Source of the DNA: Aplysia californica
Taxonomy: Eukaryota; Mollusca; Gastropoda; Aplysiida; Aplysiidae
DNA length: 64,000 bases
NCBI RefSeq assembly: GCF_000002075.1
Contig: NW_004798139.1
Span: forward strand, 187,334-251,333
Direction of reading: 5' to 3'
A program made the translations under genes and the position numbers. Below are positions 1 to 12,307 of this stretch, in pieces (the stretch's first letter is position 1; the number at the start of each line of letters is the position of its first letter). The notes beneath the pieces are model-generated. The model was not told where the DNA came from. It saw nothing but the letters and a program-made list of their open reading frames with translations, and searched no databases.

Positions 1-52
<52 letters not shown>

Positions 53-80
53 GAGAGAGAGAGAAAGAGAGAGAGAGAAA
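1..80. repeat. (AG)n microsatellite at window edge
   Basis: Nearly pure AG dinucleotide tract with a few AAAG interruptions, running off the left edge. Confidence 0.97.
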
Positions 81-1697
81 CATTAGGCCTTTTCAACTGT
101 TTCAGATGATTTCTTCCTAAAGGCAACAAAATTTTCATCTTTAAATTTCTCAAAAGCTAAGTCAAATTTGTCGTAAGATTTGAATGCCTCCTCAAGAAAG
201 CCTTCCATCTTGTCAGGCGGAGACTAGAAAACTAGTACCACGCAATGAACACTCCCTAAATGTTATTCATCTGTCGCTAATTTTATTGTCCTTTTTCATT
301 GTTTCCAATTGTTGGTTCATACGTACCCTCAAAATTGTGTTGCATAATCGCCTCTCACAGGTCATACCAAAGTTGAAAAAAACACAAATATCCATTACAG
401 ATGTAATCTACAAATCATACTGTAATTTCGGTGTATAATATGTTGATATTAATTTGAATTTGTGGCCGCAAAGGCCTCGAACTGCGAACTAGTTGACCCA
501 AAAAAACTTGTCCTGAAGCCCAAATTGGCAAAATAATAGGACAGTGTAGCGAACGAGTTACGCCTGAGCAGTAAACAGAGCTGCCTCACTACATCCTGTT
601 TTCTAGGTGTAATTTAGTTTGGTACCATACTAGATTCTAGTAGGGAATAAGGTATCAGGAGAGAGATATAGATTCTAGATCGGGTTCATTACTACTAGCA
701 GACTCAGTCTGAGCGAGCGGGTAACGGATGCCCATGCCAGAGGACTGCAAACCTCAAGACAGTTCGTTTTTAGGGTTCGCTCCACAATTTTACTCTCTCA
801 GCGAGCGGACTGCATATCTCAAGCCTCTAAAAGTCAGTTCATTTCTTGGGTCCGCTCCACAATTTTATTCACTGAGCGGGCGGGCGAACAGACGATCTCT
901 AGCAGACGAGATACTCAATGCTAAGTTAGGCCCGTCATCTATTGTTTGTTAATTAGGCCTAGTGTTTCAAGCAACTAGCGGTGCCACAGGGAGTGAGAGA
1001 GACTGGTGACGTGTACTATGTGTGTAACCTTTCACCTTGTGTGTGGGCACACTGTGCACGTTCAAATTATCAGGAAGGCGAAGTTTAAAGAATTTCCAAA
1101 GACTTTTTTTATGTGGGGGGGGTAGAGAAATTTCCTTCGTAAATGCCTAGCTACAATGTGGGGCAGGAGGCTGATTTTTTTTTTTTGGGGGGGGGGGGCG
1201 GGGGGAAGTAGTATGCAATGGGAGTCGCTCCCCGTCCGTCCGTCCGCCCACTAAACGAACTGTTGTCTCTGTCCAAAGCCAAAGAGTAGCGAGTAGCAAA
1301 CTACTCTTCACAAGCCAACGGCTCGTTACCCGTCCACTCATTTGTGGTAGTGCCAGCGAGTAGTACGTACAGTACGTTACTTGCGGACCCTGATTTAGCA
1401 AGCCCAACCCAACTCATAGGGCCTAATTTATAGATAGTGACAGTGTCAGTGATAGACTAATAATAATAATACTAAAATTAGAAGTAAATCAAGATCCAGG
1501 CCTTTATAGTTTATAGTTTATAGAGAGGAGCTAATTCTTAAAAAAGAATATTTTTGTACACTGTCACTGTAGTGTAGCCTACAACTTAACAACTTTGACT
1601 GTGATTCATGAGACCACTTCTTCAAAACGATAGACAGAATCTATGTGGATAATAAATTTCAGTATTAACTCATCATTACAGTATCATTATCGTTACA
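81..1697. other. Intergenic sequence upstream of PIGW, no gene recognised
   Basis: Short chance reading frames only, with no homology I recognise. It holds a two-copy direct repeat (747-890), G-rich and T-rich tracts near 1170-1205, and AGATCTAGA/AGGCCT-rich words. No splice-consistent coding pattern is seen. Confidence 0.5.
747..890. repeat. Two-copy tandem direct repeat, about 75 bp unit
   Basis: Two diverged adjacent units share the block GCTCCACAATTTTA followed by a GAGCGG motif: one at about 747-810, the other at about 820-890. An AGTTCrTTT leader precedes each. Confidence 0.7.
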
Positions 1698-1704
1698 ATG
1701 ATTT

Positions 1705-1987
1705 GGGCGCTTTTTCGGTAGTTCCCACCCCGCATTTGTTATTCGCCGGTATTGGCCCCAAGAGTAGGGGGGTTTCAGGGGGGCTAGCCCCCCTGACCTA
1801 ATAAAAACATGGTGGGGTGTTTCAGGGGGGCATGCCCCCCTGAATTTTACCACAATTTAATGTTTTGCAGTTGTTAGGTTTGATATCTTAGCGTCTTAGC
1901 GTCTTAGCTTGCCGCGAATCAAACGTAGATCTAGATGTAGGTCAGGCTCAATCAAATAAGGGGGGTGGGAACTACCGAAAAAGAGCC
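1705..1987. mobile_element. TIR element (MITE-like), 283 bp, 7-bp target duplication
   Basis: The ends are inverted repeats of about 26 bp: GGGCGCTTTTTCGG..., continuing TAGTTCCCACCCC on the left, with its near-perfect complement on the right. ATGATTT flanks the element at 1698-1704 and 1988-1994, a likely 7-bp target duplication. Inside are two perfect 20-bp palindromes, CAGGGGGGCTAGCCCCCCTG (1776-1795) and CAGGGGGGCATGCCCCCCTG (1823-1842). No transposase reading frame. The 7-bp duplication does not match a TA-targeting family; superfamily unassigned. Confidence 0.8.
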
Positions 1988-2554
1988 ATGATTTGAATCT
2001 CATAAAACTTTGAAATTGGAAAATAGTGATCGACAGTTTACTTACAACTATAACAACCATGAAAGGTATCCACCCAGCAGCGACAACAGCTCCTGGGATC
2101 GCCATTTTGTTTGTTTTGACTGTTTCGCTCAGAATCACGTGAGCAAAGTTGCCAATTTCGCAAACTAGATCTAGCCTACAAATTTGAGATTAAGCATAGC
2201 TAAGAATTAAATGTGTTTCCTTCCCATCATGATGATTGCAATCTCACTCTAATACAAAATCAATTTTGTGATATTTTAATCCTTAAAGATAAGAAATAGA
2301 TCTATATGTCATTACAAAGTAAACTTAATATTAGCATAGTTTTAAAAAGTGAGTTAAAGTTAGCCTACAAAAAAATAAAGGTTTATCAAGTCTGGCCTTG
2401 ATTGATTTTTCTACTCTCAGGCAGAAGAGCTCGTGTAAACAACAACATGTTGAGAGGCGGAACGAATAGGCCCACTGCATTTCCTTTCTTTGACACATTG
2501 TGCTCTTTTGATTAGAAGCCTGCTTTTGTTAAGTTTTCTGTCTTTTCTTTTGCA

Positions 2555-5500
2555 ATGGCATCCTACAAACAGGAGCATGAAAAGTTTGTAACTGGATATA
2601 ACGGTACAACATTCAGTGAAGTTACGTTTGTGACCGGCATTTCGTGCATTTCCTGCTTCGTCAGAGAAGCAGGAGTTTTGCTGCTCTTTAGACTCTTTCA
2701 AGAAGGATCAAGGACAAGTAATTTCCTGTAAGTTTGTGGAAAGTAGACTTTGCTACTGGGAACTCTGATTTAACATGAAGATGCTGATGCTTAGAGTTAA
2801 GTAGAAAATGGTCTGAATGAGTAGTAGGCTTCCATTTTCTCAAATTATGATGAAATATATATTAAAATTAGCAGACCATCATAGGCGCTGTCCTAGTACA
2901 GTAGTCTCCGCCTAAGATCCCGGTGCTCGGGAGCAAGGAAATGCGGGATCTTAGGTGAACCAGGATCTTAACCGATGAATCCAGGGAAGAATCTATGGTG
3001 ACCCATGTTAAGGCTCAAAATTGGTAAAATGGTCTCCCTCCTCTCTACAATGAACTGACGTGCCCCCTTGGTGGGCTTATGGCATATGACGAGCAAAGAG
3101 TGGGTAACCTTGATGACCTGTCACGGTGCATAGTGGCATGAGGCGTGCCATTTTCACTTCTATTATAATCCTATCATGAGTCTCAAGGTCTACGCTTATC
3201 GAGTTGCCCCTCCTCTTTACCTGTCAAAAATGTATAGCTTTCCATCTCTGACCGAGCCCCCCACCCCTCCCCCTCCAAACCGCCTTTGTCGTTACACACC
3301 ATTACGTTGTGAACCCACCAATTAAAATTCAGTCTGTCTCGCAAATTCGGGAGTACAGACAACTGCTGCAATGGTCAAGGAAGAGTTCACGGTTCGATGT
3401 GATCCTGCCTGGAGCGCGAACATGTAGGCCCTACCCACCCAGCGAGTGATGCAAGTTTAGGTGGCGAGCTCAGGTGTGAGTGCTATGCGTGGGGAAAACA
3501 AACGCATCGGTCAGTTCACATCCCGGTGTGATCCCGTCTGGGGCAAACATTGTATCGCTTCATCGAGTTTTACAACGTGTATGTGATCACATTCACGATA
3601 GTGGTTGATCTTTGACGCGACGGACAGTTTATTGATCTCAACTTTTCACTCTAGGTTGATCGGCTGTGCCCTCCCTGGTTTTTGTTTAGCAAATCATGAT
3701 CTGAAATGCGGGATCTTTGCCGAATGTAGACCATCAGAGCGGGACTTTTGTATAGTAAAAATTCTGTTTTCCTAAAACAACGGGATCTTAAGCGAACCGG
3801 GATCGTAAGCAGTGGGATCTTAGGCGGAGACTACTGTACAATGCTGTTATAGTTATAACTCACTTTATTTCTATACTCTTTCAAGAGAATCAGTGTGTTT
3901 GTGAGTGTTGAAAAAACAATTTAACAAAATAGCCAGGGTGGCGGCCGAAGTCTACTCTTATCGATTTTAAGACCACTTATTAAGGGATCTTTAATGTGCT
4001 CTCAACTTTCACACGGGACCTCCTAGATTTTTTTTTCATTATCCAGGAAAGCTAGGTGTTAGATCTTACCTACCCAAAGATCAGGGGGTCACTGTAAGAC
4101 AGCAGTAAGAAGGAGCCTATTAGTTAGACAGTAGCAGCGAAAAGAGTCAGGAGCCCAGAGGAGGGGGGCAAAGGTATGGAAGTGGAGACGAAAGCTGATG
4201 ACAGAACATGGTTAGAGAGCAGGAAAAGAGGTGAAAGGCGAACTTTTATTTAGAGAAGAAAATTTTCCGTCGTTGTCAGGCTTTGAAACGGGACGTATTG
4301 AATGAGAGGCGAAGACTGTATCCTCTCTATACCTTGAGAGCTCCGTTCGTGTCTTACAAAAGTGTAATCCTTCTGCTTGATAAAGTCTTGTCTTGTCCAG
4401 CATGATTCCTTAACATGTTAAGTTCCTCTGAAGTATCCTTTTACAGATTTAGAAAGTATTAACCATCTTTAAGTTATGCACGCCTTTTCACCTTACTTCC
4501 AAAACAACCCTCATACTTTGGAATTTTACTATCTCTGTTTCTTTGAACTCTGTGATGTCAGATGTATTCGTTGAAACTTTCAGCTTGGTAAATTTAAAGT
4601 AAAACTTAATTGTGCAGCAACAATCATCTGGGATGTGGTAGACCCCCAAAGCCAAATAGTATTCCTAACAGATGCCATGTCAGTACTGCCGGCAAACTAC
4701 CAAGACTGCTAGAAGTAATGGAGGGCATCCCATGCCTGAGGATCATGCTGCAGCAGATACTATCGCACTGTGGTGTCTTATTTAATAAACAGGCGGACGG
4801 GATGGCCAAACTAGATGCACAGAGATCTCAGCCAGACAACAGCATCAACTCATCATCATCCAGTGCCAGATCTGGGACTGACATGGGCGATCATGGTTCC
4901 CCTTTCATTCCTTTGCTCAGATGCTCTCAAAAAAGCTACGTTCCCCTGATCTTTCCCTGTTACCCAAGCTCCCAAAGTAGATTGTTCTGGGCCTACCCCT
5001 GTCTCGTCTGCCTTCAATTTTGCTTCAACTAAACAGAAATAAAAACACGTATGAATACACTATTAAAAGCACCACAGACACGAGATAACTCTACCGTGAG
5101 CTGTCCTGCCAAAAACAAGTGATTATCTTCAGACTAAGAAGGCAACACACGAAACTGAGAAAACACATGTACAGATGTTTTAAACTAGTACAATCACCAA
5201 AATTCCAGTGTGCAGAGGCAGACCAAACTGTGGAACACTTCCTTCAGTACTTCAAGACACACAGGGCCCTGAGGCAGAAAATGTGGCCAACCCCATTGAC
5301 ACTACAAGAGAAGCTGTACAGGCCGACAGATGAACTGAACAGGATGGCCCAGTATATGACAGATACTGGACGCCAAGTGTGATACGATCGAGAAGAAGAA
5401 GATTTTGTATTGTGATTTTTCATTTGTAGCCTTATATTGGTTATTACCAGTATATTTTGCGTTTGAATCAAAAGTTGTTACGGTATTATAACTGACTTAT

Positions 5501-8500
5501 TTTCCTTTTTGTTTCCTACACAGATGGAGGTTCTTCTTGGACTTTATGGTGCTTGTTCTGCCAAATATTTTGAGCGTGACATTGATGAGCGACTACATCA
5601 TGGAGTTGTTTCTTGGAATCATTGCCTCTTGTGTCATGCTGTACTTTGTGTATATGAAAACTGTTGCCTCTAAGTCTCATCTTATTCTTCGTAGTGAAGT
5701 AAATCTCAGTGATAAAAAGACGTTTGTGACCAACTTTAGGTCTATTATAAACATATGTGCAGCTGTTGGTATTTTGGCTGTTGACTTCCCTATATTTCCT
5801 CGACGATTTGTGAAAGCAGAGACGTATGGATTTGGTCTCATGGATACTGGAGTGGGGTTTTATGTCGTGTCAAATGCTATTGTCAGCCCAGAAGCCCGCG
5901 GAAAGCTACCCAATCTGTCTCTTGTTGTTTCTCTTAAGAAAGCTGTGGTATCGTCTGTTCCTCTCTTAGTCATCGGATGTGCAAGACTGGCTACTGTGAA
6001 GGGAATTGAGTACCAAGAGCATGTATCTGAGTATGGAGTCCACTGGAACTTTTTCTTCACCCTCGCTGCATTGAAAGTGAGTACAGTAGATCTCTCTTAA
6101 CTCAAAGCCAGCTTAGCACAAATAAACTGGTAGTAACGTCCACCGCTGAACTCCTTTATCATTTTGTAAGTCTAACTTGGCTTGCATGTGCAAGGAAATT
6201 CAAAAAGTCTAGGGTAGTGCAAACATTCCCTGCCCAAAGATACATTGGTGTAAATTCAGCCCACAAATTCACCAGCCTGACAATGGGTCACTGGACATAC
6301 TTGCTTTAAAGGCCACCTGTGATATCAAATTGGAGGTTTAGTGAATACTAACAGATGATTAGGGGTGGGGGGGGGGGATAGAGAGAGATTAGAAGGTGAA
6401 TATCATACAAGTTTGGTTATTTGGATCTGATTTCAAGCATTTAGTACACATACTTTTTCATAACTGTAATATTCTTGTTTTGGAACATTTTTGTGTCTTT
6501 TTGTTGATGAGAAGATATTTACTATTACAGGTCATGTGTACAGCTGTGACCTGCCTTGTTCCAGCGAATCAATCAGGTCCAATGGGTGTTTTGGTGTTGG
6601 TTTTATATCAAGTGGTTCTCTCAAACTTTGGTGGTTCCAACTACCTTCTTACAGGGAGCGATGGCAAAGGGGGAAGAACTGGAGGATTCTTTGACGCCAA
6701 TAGAGAGGGCATCTTCACTTTGCCCGGATATGTCGCTATCTATTTATTTGGCGTCCATCTTGGGTGCTTCATATTCAAACAAAGGTGAGGGGAGAAATTA
6801 CATCATATTAAGTTATCTTCATGTTTGTTTACCGGTAATGAAGATTTTGATCTCAGATTGATGTGTAAACAGTAACATTGTGTTTTTCTGTACTTCACCA
6901 ATGTTTTTACGACACTTTACTACCAAAATTTTGTACTGTGGGGTTGACTGAAAATTTGTTGGCTCTTACTCTTAGAGAACGTAGATTAGTGGAATGCAGA
7001 ATGAGTTCAGACTTTAGATGTCTTTTTAGTGATGTGAAACTGTTATAGGGTTTGAGAGTAAAACACGGTGGACTCCACTTAAAACAAAATGTGCAAGAAC
7101 GCCATGTTTTCTTTGATGTGGTGGTATTTTCTGTTGAAAGAGATTCCTCAAATGGTGTAGAAAAAAAATTGGGGGATTCAATTTTCTTTTGGATTTACTT
7201 TTGTTTTTGGATTGACCTTGTTCGGTAAAAGTCTAGACTGTTGTAGCATGGTCAGGTTAAAAGCAAAAGCCTGTATTTTTATATCTTTACTGCCACATTA
7301 TACTCTGAAATTAATTCAACTACTGTAAATTGGAAGAACAATTTTACTGCTAAAATTAGATGAATATTTTTAGTGCCCTTCTTTATTTCAAGAATTCAGC
7401 ACTACTGATACCTAAATACATGTAGGAGTGACCGACTTAAATTGTTGTTGTTGTTATCGATCCAGTAGCATCTGAGCGTTAACTCTTCTGCATGATGCCA
7501 TTCTGTAATAGCTGCATGTCTGTTCTAATTGTTGTCTTGAGGAGTAGAGGCAGTTAGATGTGTCACACATTTATCTGGCTGACTGGATAATCTTTAAATG
7601 TTTTTTCTCATGACAGGAAAAGCCTGAGAGAATGGCTTTCAGCTGCAGTAAAAATTGCAGTCTCTGCCTTAGTTTTCGCCTTGTTCTTGATGGTCTGTCA
7701 TTTGGGAGTCCAGCCTGTGTCCAGAAGGTTCGCCAATGTCACGTATGTTTGCTGGATGGTAAGTGAATTTTACACTTGTCCTTACAACATTGACTCTAGT
7801 GTCGCACTGTGTAGTGGTTGTAGTAATATAGTGATAGTAAATATTTCCCTCCCTGTGGAAACCGTTTTCATCATTTTAAGGGGTGGGCTGCATACACCCT
7901 GCCTTTCAGGGCCAGCTTGAACTGAGAGGGATACAACATCCCAGTGGACAGCTATAGGGGATATAGACAGTGACAAACTATCTGCCTGATAACAGGGATG
8001 ACAAATCTGAGGGGGGNNNNNNNNNNNNNNNNNNNNNNNNNNNNNNNNNNNNNNNNNNNNNNNNNNNNNNNNNNNNNNNNNNNNNNNNNNNNNNNNNNNN
8101 NNNNNNNNNNNNNNNNNNNNNNNNNNNNNNNNNNNNNNNNNNNNNNNCTCTTTCAGCCCCAACCCTGCCACCTCATTTGCCCCCTCCCCTGGGCTCCTGA
8201 CTCTTTCTGCAGCCTTTCTACTGCTACTCCTTGGCTCCTTCTTACAGCTGTCTTTCTGTCACACCCCTGATCTTCTGGTGGGAAAGATCTACACCTAGCC
8301 TTCTCGGACAAGGGCGAAAAATCTCGGAGGGCCCGTGTGCAAGTTGCGCACGTTAAAGATCCCTCGGTAGTCTAAAATCGATAAGAGTAGGCTTCGGGCG
8401 CCACCCCGGCAAAATTCAAAATTTCCTACCAACTAAAAGTATTAGGTGTGTCCCGCACGCTCATATGACTTTATGCAGTTGAGAACGCCGTAAAACACTT

Positions 8501-8852
8501 ACCAAAGAAAATTTTTTTTAAAGTACATCTCACCTCAGCAGCTGAAGCGTCCAATTCGCTCTCTGTCTCTATCCCACTTCTATGGTTGTGAGTGTCACCA
8601 ACAGTGGTCTACGGAGTGGATGTACGCTAGGTGTTTTCTACCCAGTCCGTTTGTGTTTGTGTGAGTATCTGTCTGTCTGTGTGTGTGTGTTTGTCCGTGA
8701 CAGCGATACCCGTGTGGACGTATAGTAATGGAGCAAAGATCCGACAGTTAGAACTGTCAGTTGGGGAACTTCTGGAATCGGATTTCGTTATATATGCCCG
8801 GCTGGCAGTTCATCGAAACCGTACGGAAGGTTAGTTCCTGAGGTTTATTCAT

Positions 8853-8910
<58 letters not shown>

Positions 8911-10104
8911 ACCATGTTCTTCCATTTTCTGTTCCTTTCCTAAAACAGGAATTTAAAAATCTTTTCATTTGAGAGAGATTGTCAACTTATGAAATATATT
9001 GAGCAAGGCTGTATTTTTCGAAATACCAATCGAAATACCAAAGCCTACTTTCTTTGATTAGGTTAGTACTCTTCTCAGAAAGGTCCAAAATCACATGGAA
9101 GCTCACCAAGAAACAAGGGAAATCTCTTCAGAAGAGAATCAAAGTACCAGTTTGAAAAGTTAACTGCACATCTCATGGAGCAGGGGTCCTTGTTTCTATC
9201 AAATCAATGCACTGAATATTCGTTATTTCAATGTAAACATTCTCCATTGAATTTCCTCTATTATGATATAATATTGATTTAATGCCATACTTTGTTCTTT
9301 CTGTTGATTACAGTTTACTTCTAAAAAACATAATATGGTCCTTTCGGTCCACTTTTAAAATATCTCAACCATGATATGGAATGGGCCTCCGTTGTGAAAA
9401 AATTAAGCCTATCAAACATGCTCAGGCCCCAGCACAACATCATAATTACTGAATGAACTGAACATGGATTTTACATAAACTTGATACCTTTCATCACATG
9501 TCAGTACTCTGCAGTCATTATATGTTGAGATCATAAGTCAGCCTTGTCATTATTGCATGGTCTCAGTCTCAGCTTTTGAACAGTCTATCAGATCATTGCG
9601 ATATTCTGGTTTCCTTTTCTGTCCTTCGTGCAGATGTGTGCCAGTATTCTGATGTTATTGGAGTGTCTCCTCGCCGATATTGCTGTGACCTTCATGAAGT
9701 CTGTTATGCACCGGCCCTTTGAAGACAGCCAGTCCCAACAGTTTGTAAAGGTGAAAAAGGAGAATTCCCCTGACAACCGCCCGGTAACAAGATCAAGGGC
9801 AAAGGAAATGTCTTCCTCTGGAAATAGTTTAGAAAAAATAGGAGCCACGCTTGACAAAAATGGGCGAGAGGAAAAACTTGCGAAAAGCTCCCAACCCTCC
9901 TTTTGCTTGCTGGAAGCTGTGACATACAATTCTTTGTTGTTTTTCCTGTTGGCCAATGTCATGACTGGTATCGTGAATCTGTCAGTGCCAACTCTCAACA
10001 CAGGTTCTCATGTCGCTGTTGCCATTGTGATAGCTTATATGGGTGTATTGTGTCTAGTTATTTCGGTGTTAAGGGTAAAAAACATTTCAACTAAATTTTG
10101 GTGA
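2555..10104 (+). CDS. PIGW: PIGW, GPI-anchor inositol acyltransferase (5 coding exons, about 530 aa)
   Basis: PIGW acylates the inositol ring of GlcN-PI in the ER during GPI-anchor synthesis (family knowledge). Coding exons read from the sequence: 2555-2727, 5524-6076, 6531-6784, 7617-7758, 9634-10104. All introns are GT-AG, all phases match, and the total is 531 codons with the stop, against about 504 aa in human. Exon 1 starts MASYKQEHEKFVTGYNGTTF, matching the human N-terminus with its NGTT motif. The conserved DFPIFPRRF block is at residues 145-153, followed by EYGVHWNFFFT, an RTGG..DANREGI block, and the C-terminal ending ISTKFW. Hydrophobic stretches throughout fit a multi-pass membrane protein. 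The ATG at 2555 is chosen because exon 1 then aligns to the family N-terminus and joins exon 2 through a split Leu codon. Human PIGW is encoded in one exon, so the four introns here are notable. Intron 4 holds the assembly gap. Confidence 0.95.
2899..3836. mobile_element. Pogo/Tigger-like non-autonomous DNA transposon, 938 bp, family A
   Basis: Terminal inverted repeats start CAGTAGTCTCCGCCTAAGAT and are flanked by TA on both sides (2897-2898, 3837-3838). Internal sub-repeats of the word GGGATCTTA(A/G)GCGAACC occur near both ends. The CAGTA..TCT start with TA target fits the pogo/Tigger group of Tc1/mariner elements (inference). No transposase frame remains. It lies in PIGW intron 1. A second copy in reverse orientation is at 19943-20884. 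Confidence 0.85.
3925..4030 (-). repeat. SINE/LINE 3'-tail type repeat (reverse copy)
   Basis: Contains, on the reverse strand, the block CGTTAAAGATCCC..TAAAATCGATAAGAGTAG..GGCGGCC that also occurs at 8340-8415 and 28410-28480. The three copies define a dispersed repeat core. Confidence 0.6.
4140..4400 (-). mobile_element. tRNA-derived SINE copy (reverse)
   Basis: Matches the repeat at 47675-47830 over the stretch AATGAGAGGCGAAGACTGTA, with neighbouring blocks conserved. On the reverse strand it reads as a tRNA-like head: an A-box-like segment, then a degenerate B box around the sequence GTTTCAAAGCC. Confidence 0.55.
4592..5392 (+). mobile_element. LINE 3' part: RNase H and C-terminal domain relic
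   Basis: Two recognisable segments. Near 4600-4850 is an RNase H-like region with FLTDAMSVL and, in a shifted frame, SHCGV...NKQADGMAK. Near 5110-5382 an open C-terminal region reads IIFRLRRQHTKLRKHMY, then DQTVEHFLQ and MWPTPLTLQEKLY, typical of the tails of RNase H-bearing LINEs (I/Jockey/Ingi-like group). There are stops and frameshifts between them, so it is dead. It ends about 130 bp before PIGW exon 2. Confidence 0.75.
7885..7990 (-). mobile_element. SINE fragment next to the assembly gap
   Basis: The words CCTGCCTTTCAGGGCCAGCTTGAACTG in part, and GGATACAACATCCCAGTGGA, match the body of the SINE seen at 12308-12475 and 62140-62245. It is cut off by the gap. Confidence 0.55.
8017..8147. 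other. Assembly gap (131 N)
   Basis: A run of N within PIGW intron 4. Flanks are repeats (a SINE fragment on the left, a dispersed tail repeat on the right), which probably caused the gap. Confidence 0.99.
8148..8520 (+). repeat. Dispersed tail repeat, copy 1
   Basis: About 90% similar by eye to 28195-28575 over some 370 bp, including CTGACTCTTTCTGCAGCCTT, GCACGTTAAAGATCCCT and the end CGTAAAACACTTACC. The CA/CG-TTAAAGATCC and GTAAAACACTTACC words are typical of 3' tails of molluscan SINEs/LINEs (inference). The left end is lost in the gap. Confidence 0.8.
8856..8907. repeat. (CT)n microsatellite
   Basis: Pure CT dinucleotide run in PIGW intron 4. Confidence 0.97.
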
Positions 10105-10465
10105 TCCTCAGAAAATCATATTTTTATGGTCTCAGGCACAAACCATCTTTCTCAGAATTTCCCTCTGTTGCCTTAATGCTTTGAACAGCAGGGGAACCTC
10201 ATTTTACACATCTTTTTAGGTCGCAGCCATCAAACCAATATAAACGTGCCATACTGTCATGTGATCAAAGCATCTTTGTGGCCAACCATTTTGAGAAAAC
10301 CAGTTTTTCCTTCTCCTGTAAAAAGTAAAGCTTCAGACTGGTATTGTTTGTTCTCAAGTGATCAATATATAGTACACTTGTTTGCCCTAATTTGTTGTCA
10401 TTTAATTTTAATGAACTTGCTGAATAATTAACTATATATGTATACAGAGAGAGAGAGAGAGAGAA

Positions 10466-10615
10466 AGAAATTGTCATAGACAGCCAACCATTGTCTTGGA
10501 GAAAAGTGGATGTCTTGGATTTGTAATTATAATAGAAAAAACACAAGGAAATGGAAAGTGGTTGTTTATAGAGGTGATTGTTTTGGACAGGTGGCTGTTA
10601 GAGCAGATTTGACTG
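10466..10615. mobile_element. Right-end fragment of the CAGTCAAACCT (family B) element
   Basis: Sequence like GACAGCCAACCATTGTC..AGTGG, ending GCAGATTTGACTG followed by TA, matches the right end of the family B elements at 25196-26013 and 35893-36733. Confidence 0.7.
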
Positions 10616-10623
10616 TATAAATA

Positions 10624-11035
10624 CAGTCAAACCTACATTAGATGGCCAAATGTATAAGACAATCGCCTGTACAAACAACCACTTCCCATTTTCTCCCTCG
10701 TGTATCTTTTACATCATAAGAGGTCCACTTATCTCGAGAGCCGCCAAGTAAACTATGGTAAGTAATGTTTTTCAAATTTTACTGGAGAGACAAAAAACGG
10801 ATTTTCTTGAAGCGTTTTGGTGTATATAAACTTCATTTTCACAAGGGAGCCTAATGTCTGTCATGGCATTTGTAGGCTCCCTTATGAAAATGAAGTTTAT
10901 CCACCCAGAAAGCATCAAGAAAATCTGTTTTCTGTCTCTCCTGTAAAATTTGAAAAACATAGTTTACTTGGCGGCCCTCGATCTGAGAGGGTCACTTTTT
11001 TCCTCGACAATGGGTAGCCGTCTTAGACACAACTT
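10624..11035. mobile_element. Fold-back derivative of the family B element with ~110-bp inverted arms
   Basis: Starts with the family B end CAGTCAAACCT after TA. The interior is a large inverted repeat: arm 1 at about 10741-10855 and arm 2 at about 10872-10975 pair almost throughout (shared words CCGCCAAGTAAACTATG, TTTTTCAAATTTTACTGGAG and ATAAACTTCATTTTC), leaving a loop of about 16 nt. Short chance frames on each strand arise from this palindrome. Confidence 0.8.
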
Positions 11036-11180
11036 CTACTATTTGTCACATTATTTCGTATGCGGTGCCCAAACAAGTTGGGTTTTTCTGCAAACTGGAA
11101 CTCAAAAGATGTATTTTTGGATATGACGGCTCAACTTTCAATCAGAGAAGTAGTATTAATGGACCACGTTTCATATTTTT

Positions 11181-11366
11181 CTGTCCCCATCGTTTTATGC
11201 AAGAAAAATTATGAAATTATGCAAAATGAGTCCAAAAACGTGAAATTATGAGATTCTGTTAATTTAAGTACTAAGAATAATAATATAAAGGAAAATAATC
11301 ATAAATTATGCAAAAAATGATCAAATTTTGCTAAATTATGCGGGGTGCATAAAACCACGGGGACAG
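11181..11366. mobile_element. Short MITE, 186 bp, family C copy 1
   Basis: Ends are inverted: CTGTCCCCATCGTTTTATGC on the left and GCATAAAACCACGGGGACAG on the right. The AT-rich core repeats AATTATGCAAAA-like words. Copy 2, with an insertion, is at 15308-15647. Confidence 0.85.
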
Positions 11367-11429
11367 GTTTTTGCTTTTCAGTCTCTTTCCAGTATGGACA
11401 GAAATTTTCAGATTTCTTGTAAGTGTATT

Positions 11430-11702
11430 ACCGAGTGCACACCACCAATCAAATTCTTTTGATTGAGTCGAGGCTGGCTAATTTTCCTTGATGGATGGGG
11501 AAAACGAAAAATTTTGTCTCTATTTGACAGAATTTGACTTAATTCAGCTGAGATCTTCAAAATCAAACATGTTTGTCTTTCAACGTCATGAGTCGAATTA
11601 GCCATAGTGTACCAGAATGGTAGCTTATGTCCCTTCATGGATGAAAATCCGGCTGGCTTCCACTCAATTTGATTAGTTCCGATTGGTAGTGGCAGTGTGC
11701 AG
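11430..11702. mobile_element. Possible MITE with diverged inverted ends
   Basis: GTGCACACCACCAATCAAA at the left and a region complementary in part (GATTGGTAGTGGCAGTGTGC) at the right bracket about 270 bp without coding content. The inverted match is imperfect. Confidence 0.4.
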
Positions 11703-12307
11703 AAGGTATAAGTTGATGAAATGGATATTTTACTTCATTGCTCTTCGATTTTACGTAAATATGATGTTTCCGCTCAAAGTTGAGTGTATTGTGTTGACTT
11801 TATCCATTTCAGATGAAATTATGGAAATTTGTTTAAGTATGTAATTATGACCAAGAGTATTGCTTGTTAAAGAGGTGTATTAGCCTACTCATATCACTGT
11901 TTATGTGACTTATTAAAAGTGGTACGGTATTCTCTGTATGTAATTTTAAAAATCAAGTCATGTTGTTTTTTCCTGTATCATTGTATTATGTAACCCATTA
12001 TCATCTGCAAATGTGTGAAAACTTTCTTCATGGCTGTCCCTGGTAATACCTGCTGTCAGTTAATAGATGAGAATTGTTCGTCAGCTTTCTCTTTCTATGA
12101 GATCATGAGGGATAACTCACTCAACAGTTAATAATCCTCCCTCATTGTAGAGGACATGGGCTCAGTGTTTACAAGTTTATCCTTCCTCATCATTGAAGAT
12201 AAGAGCTCTTAGTGACTCTTATTAGATTTAAATCCAGACGGGAGAGAAATGTGAGTAAATGTTTTAAGCCCCAACAGACACAATTTGGACAGTTTAAGAG
12301 GTAGCCA

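Noticed and set aside
5860-6060. 66-codon reverse frame
   Set aside because: Antisense shadow of PIGW exon 2.
9588-10001. 137-codon reverse frame
   Set aside because: Exact antisense of PIGW exon 5; no independent homology.
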